Assembly (NCBI GenBank): GCA_905221605.1
Contig: CAJNDS010002413.1
Location: forward strand, 551,042-615,041
Source of the DNA: Symbiodinium natans
Lineage: Eukaryota; Sar; Dinophyceae; Suessiales; Symbiodiniaceae
Direction of reading: 5' to 3'
Length of the DNA: 64,000 nucleotides
This document shows, piece after piece, positions 60,026-64,000 of the stretch. Position 1 is the stretch's first letter. Each line of letters opens with the position of its first letter. Position numbers and translations under genes: made by a program. A model generated the notes under the pieces. That model searched no databases. It had not been told where the DNA came from and saw only the letters and a program-made list of their open reading frames with translations.

Positions 60026-60688
60026 GTTTGAGGGCCCCAAAGGTTAGGGTTTAGGGTTTTAGGAACCCTAAACCCTAAACCCTAAACCCTAAACCCTAAA
60101 CCCTAAACCCTAAACCCTAAACCCTAAACCCGAAACCCAAAGGTTAGGGTTTAGGGTTTTAGGATTTTGTTTTTGGTGTTTCACGGGCGGGTGGCAGAAT
60201 ACATCCTTTGGGGTTGGGGGGGGTCAGGGTTCATCCCGAGGCCCTGAACCTTGACCCTGAACACCCCAAGGGTTTAGGGTTTAGGGAAAAGGGTTTAGGG
60301 TTTAGGGTTTAGGGTTTAGGGTAGGGGGGCCATTGGAGATGGCTTGGGCTCATCGCAAAAACCTCCCAAGATCTCTCTTCCGGAGTCACCACCCTACTGG
60401 CCCTAAAGCCTTAAGTCCCTAAACCCTAAACCCAAAACCCTAAACCCTAAACCCTAAGTCCCCAAGCCTCAAACCCCTAAACCCCCGCACCCCACACCTC
60501 TAAACCCTAAAGCCCCACACCCCAAAACCTTGAAACCCCTTCACGCCCCTAAACCCCTAAACCGACTGATGGCATAGTGTTTCGGACTCGGCCCCAGAGA
60601 GCCCCCAAACCTGCAGCCCTAAACCCCTAAACACTAAACCCTAAACCCTTTGTGGTGTTCAGTCATTTTGGGATTGAATGGATAACAG

Positions 60689-63600
60689 CGACAGGCCCGA
60701 GGACCCCCCCCGCCCCCTGCGCTGCTTCAGCCCCCTGCGCTGCTTCCGCACTACGTACCCTGAGCGACAACAACTGCTCGGTTTAGGGTTTGGGGTTTTG
60801 GGGTTTCAGGGTTTTATGGTCAGTGTCGAGTTGTTCTCTGAGACTTTTGTGAGTTTTTCGGCTTTTTCTTTAGGGCTTGAGGGTTTTCGGGCTTCAAGGT
60901 TTCAGGGCTTTCGGGTTTTCGGGCTTCCCTAGACCCTAAACCCTAAACCCTAAACCCCAAACCCTAAGCCCTTTAGGGTTCTTAGGGGGTTCGGTTTGCC
61001 GCCAGGAGATTAGCCTGGAGCCCTTTGACCCCCGGCTGCACCAGCCCGTTTCGCTGGAGCTCCCGGCGAACCGGCTTGTCGTCTTCCGGGAGGCTGGGGA
61101 GGTTTAGGGTTTAGGGTTTAGGGGGGGAGGGGCACTTGAGGTTCCCTAAGCCCAAGGCCCGAAACCCTAAACCCTACCCGAAACGAAACAGCTCGAAACC
61201 CAGAAAGACCTAAGACACAAACCGTAAACCCTAAGCCCTAAACCCGAAACCCCTCAACCCTACACCCCTACTAAACGCTAAACCCTAAACCTTGGCCCAA
61301 AAACTCCCCCCTCCTAAACTCCTAAACTCCTACAACCTTAACCCTCCACCCCGAATACCTGGAGGACCTTTTCGCCTACTCCTACACGGCCAAGGGCATC
61401 GGCAGCGCGCTCCAGACCCACCTGATGACCGAGGCCGGCGCTTTTTTGGGGTTTAGGGTTTAGGGTTCAGGGTGTAGTGTAGGAGTTAGGGTTCAGGGTT
61501 TGGGGTTTAGGGTTTAAGTTCGGGTTTAACCTGCGGTTTGGGGTTTAGGAAAGTTTAGGGTTTACGCTTTTGTAGGCTCTGCAATCTTGCGTCGCAGCAT
61601 ATCAATCCCCTTTCAACCCCCCCCCCCCCCAACCCCCTGCTTTTTTTGGCTAGCTACATGTGATAGCAGCCCTTCCAAACCGCTTCAGGCATATGAATCC
61701 CTTCCAAACCCAGCGAGCATTGTGTTTGCAAATGGGAGGGTGCTGCACTCCTCCCAACTCCCCCGCTTTTCTAGGCGTGCGAGCATTGTGTTTGCCAATG
61801 GGGTTTGCATTATGTACAACCTCTGCAAGCTCAGAAATTTCCTGCAATTTATCGTATTTGCAACCTCTGAAACTCAGAAATGCTGCTCGTTACAGTATTT
61901 GCCACCGAACCAAGCAAGAACCAAATCCGAGCCACACCTTTCCAAAGCAAAGCCCTCCGCCCCTGAACTCCTTCAACCCCGAAACCCCCTAAAGCCCAAA
62001 ACCCTAAGCCCTAGGTTTTTAGATTTTAGGGTTTAGGGTTTCTAGGGCTTAGGGGAACCCTTAAACCCCTAAAGCCCAAGAAGCCGTACATCTCCAAAGC
62101 ATCCAAAACCCTTCGGCCTCCCCGCAGTCCGTGGTGCCCAACTCACGGGAGAAGACGGTGGTCACGGCCCCTTGGCCCAGCGATGGTGTAGAGTTGAGGG
62201 GCTTAGGGCAGTTTAGGGTCCCTAAACCCTCAGCCCTCAACCCTCAACCGTCCACCCTAAACCCTAAACCCTAAATCCCAAACCCTAAGCCCTAAGCCTT
62301 AAACCCTAAACCTTGAACCCTCAACCCCAAACCCTAACCGGGTTAGGGGGTTCAGGGTTGAGGGTTTAGGGGTAGTACAGGAGGGCTCAGGGCCTTGTAA
62401 GGCTTACAAGGTGAGTTTAGGGTGCTTCTCGGGCCATGGGGTTTAGCGTTTAGGGTTTTAGGGTTGAGTTGCTTAGTTGGGCTTCAGGCATCTCGGTCTA
62501 GGGTTTAGGGTTTCGGGTTTAAAGTTTCGGGTTTAGGGGTTTTTGCTTCAGGGGTTAGAGTGTTTTCTGCATAAGGCTGCCAGTTGAGGGCATAGCCCTC
62601 AACCCTGGCCGGCCACAATTTGGCCCGTGTCGGGGGTCGCATGAGCGTAGAAAGGAATGACCAGACTATTTGGCTTGTTCCTTATGATCAGCAATGCACG
62701 CGGCCTCCACACTAAACCCTAGACCCTTAAACCCTAAACCCCAAACCCTAAACCCTGAACCCCAAACCCTAAACCCCCCAAGCCCCCCCCTCAAGAAGCC
62801 CCGGAGGTGCCAACGCAGCTCATGACCGACAACCAGGCCATGATCAGGCTCCTCCCGGTTTAGGGGTTTAGGGTTTAGGGTTTGGGGTTTAGGGTTTAGG
62901 GTTTAGGGTTTAGGGGTTTAGGGTTTAGGGTTTGGGGTTTAGGTGTAGGGTGTACACCCCTTGCCCCGCGGAGCTCTTGGCGCGCGATTGCAGAAATCAA
63001 GGGCTTAAAGGCTCCAGTCCTTCCAGAGCTAGGCGGCCTAACCCTAAACCCTAAACCCGAAACCCTGAACCATCCCGAGCCCTTCTAAAGCAAAAGCTCT
63101 GGAAGACCCAAAGCATCCTAGAACATCCTACAGCCAGAGTTAGGGTTGAGGGTTTAGGGTTTGGGGTTTAGGGCTTAGGGTTTAGGGTTTTGCCCGAAGC
63201 CCTAGAACCCCAAAATTCTGTCAAAAGACTTCCCTGGACACCTACCGGCTAATCCGTAAACCCTAAGCCCTCACGTTAGGGCTTAGGGTTGGTCTAGGGT
63301 CCCGGGTTTAGGGTTTGGGGTTTAGGGGTTTAGGGTTTGGGGTTAGGGGTTTAGGGCTTAGGGTTTACAGACCTCCCGACAGGTCTATGGCCTGCCACTA
63401 CCCGGGCGACAGCCGGAACCAAGAGTCGTACTGGCTGGTGGCGCTAGGCGGGGCCGGGGGGGGGGGGGGCTTTGGGGTTTGGGGTTTGGGGGTTTCGGGG
63501 TTTCGGGGTTTAGGGTTGAGGGTTTTTAGGATGTACAGGGTTTCGGCAGTGCCTTTTTCACACTCTTTTCAAGATCCGGTTCCCTTCAGAACCTTCCCAA

Positions 63601-63864
63601 GCCCCACATCCAGAGCAGTCTAGGGTTCGAGGCTAAGGGTCCCCAACTCTAGAAACCCCAAACCCCCCAACCCTAAACCCGAAACCCCCAAACCTTAAAC
63701 CCTAAACCCTAAACCCTTAAGCCCCAAAGCCCCAAAACCTAAACCCTAAGCCCCAAAGCCCTAAACCCTAAACCCTTAAACCCTAAACCCTCAACCCCCC
63801 AAGAAGCCCTAAGAAGCCTAAAGGTGGCGCCGACGGCCTCGTCAAGGTGCCGGTGACCCGCCCG
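60689..63864 (+). CDS. Type I ketosynthase gene, exons up to start of the KS domain (continues past window)
   Basis: Exons: about 60689-60780 (RPLRCFSPLRCFRTTYPERQ), 60986-61101 (QPVSLELPANRLVVFREAGE), 61365-61433 (DLFAYSYTAKGIGSALQTHL), 62128-62185, 62799-62847 and 63383-63447 (SMACHYPGDSRNQESYWLVA), then 63824 to about 63859 (GADGLVKVPVTR). All phases from 60780 on agree. The last two exons match the N-terminus of beta-ketoacyl synthases (MACRFPG...FW...G.D....VP..RW), the condensing domain of polyketide and fatty-acid synthases; the 61 kb exons resemble the N-terminal extension of dinoflagellate single-domain KS proteins. The catalytic Cys and His would lie beyond the window. Donors include GTTTAGGG (60781, 61102) and GC (61434, 62848, 63448). 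Product and substrate are unknown. Confidence 0.65.
61600..61815 (+). repeat. Degenerate units of the 54-55 kb satellite
   Basis: C-run/AACCCCCTGCTTTTTTTGGC at 61617, then GCGAGCATTGTGTTTGCAAA with a G/C hairpin and CTCCCCCGCTTTT at 61712-61772, and a third GAGCATTGTGTTTGCCAATG at 61781. These are A-type unit signatures, some 6 kb from the main array and inside an intron of the ketosynthase gene. Confidence 0.75.
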
Positions 63865-64000
63865 GCCGCCGGATGACGGGCTTTGGGTTGAGGGACCCTC
63901 CGAGGGTTTTTGGGTGGAGGTTTTGGAGGTTTAGGGTTTAAGGGTTTAGGGTTTAGTGTTTTGGGGTTTAGAGTTCGGGGTTTAGGGCCTAAACCTAAAC

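Larger units (their letters stand above)
56536..63999. repeat. Telomere-type heptamer blocks filling the introns
   Basis: TTTAGGG-oriented blocks: 56536-56638, 57091-57141, 58085-58275, 58829-58912, 59912-59935, 60269-60325, 60781-60815, 61102-61122, 61449-61565, 62858-62950, 63140-63190, 63304-63366, 63925-63985. CCCTAAA-oriented blocks: 56784-56967, 57231-57266, 57833-57988, 58610-58700, 59187-59260, 59297-59350, 59473-59535, 60064-60140, 60420-60640, 60930-60975, 61160-61300, 62219-62335, 62715-62785, 63660-63800. TTTAGGG blocks tend to follow exons and CCCTAAA blocks to precede them. Confidence 0.85.

Noticed and set aside
56080-63999. True chromosome end
   Set aside because: Heptamers run in both orientations, are interrupted by exons and unique DNA, and the window end shows no pure terminal array.

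Overview
The window reads as nuclear DNA of a dinoflagellate, most likely of the Symbiodiniaceae type. Reasons: (i) dispersed blocks of the TTTAGGG/CCCTAAA telomere-type heptamer lying inside genes; (ii) short exons whose introns start with GT, GC and in one case GA, and end in AG; (iii) a CCCH finger of a kind I associate with dinoflagellates and the start of a type I ketosynthase (KS) domain; (iv) every coding region I can support lies on the + strand, as in dinoflagellate one-way gene arrays. I saw no rRNA, tRNA, CRISPR array, bacterial operon or virus. Most genes are cut into exons of 50-230 bp, so exons were traced by eye from acceptor AG, open frame and matching intron phase. All splice sites are predictions.

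Layout. 1-7.8 kb: one spliced gene of unknown function (about 1.48-2.8 kb), weak ORFs and a long GT microsatellite. 7.9-10.3 kb: a BMT5-like (DUF2431) methyltransferase-fold gene fused to C2H2 fingers, followed at once by a 355-bp tandem satellite (10.3-11.9 kb). 12.2-15 kb: a small C2H2 protein and an intronless 421-residue protein with a possible ubiquitin-like start. 15.6-25 kb: poly-G tracts, a dispersed repeat family, a telomere-type block beside an exon, and nearly 1 kb of (GTA)n. 25.1-25.8 kb: a CCCH-finger gene. 28.9-31.9 kb: two related gene fragments. 33.2 kb: a 115-bp mariner-like miniature element. 35.6-36.9 kb: a secreted right-handed beta-helix protein with a minisatellite intron. 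46.4-50.9 kb: two well-traced multi-exon genes of unknown function, separated by a cluster of near-perfect palindromes. 53.7-56.0 kb: an alternating A/B satellite between inverted T-rich/A-rich arms. 56.4-64 kb: a gene of at least 13 tiny exons, most of them joined in phase, that runs into the N-terminus of a KS domain and leaves the window.

The most striking structure is in that last gene. Several introns begin with TTTAGGG-type repeats (two read GTTTAGGG directly at the donor) and end in CCCTAAA-type repeats, so the two ends of one intron are complementary and could fold back to bring the splice sites together. This suggests telomere-motif, introner-like introns. Neighbouring genes do not form operons, and nothing in the sequence shows shared regulation beyond co-orientation.
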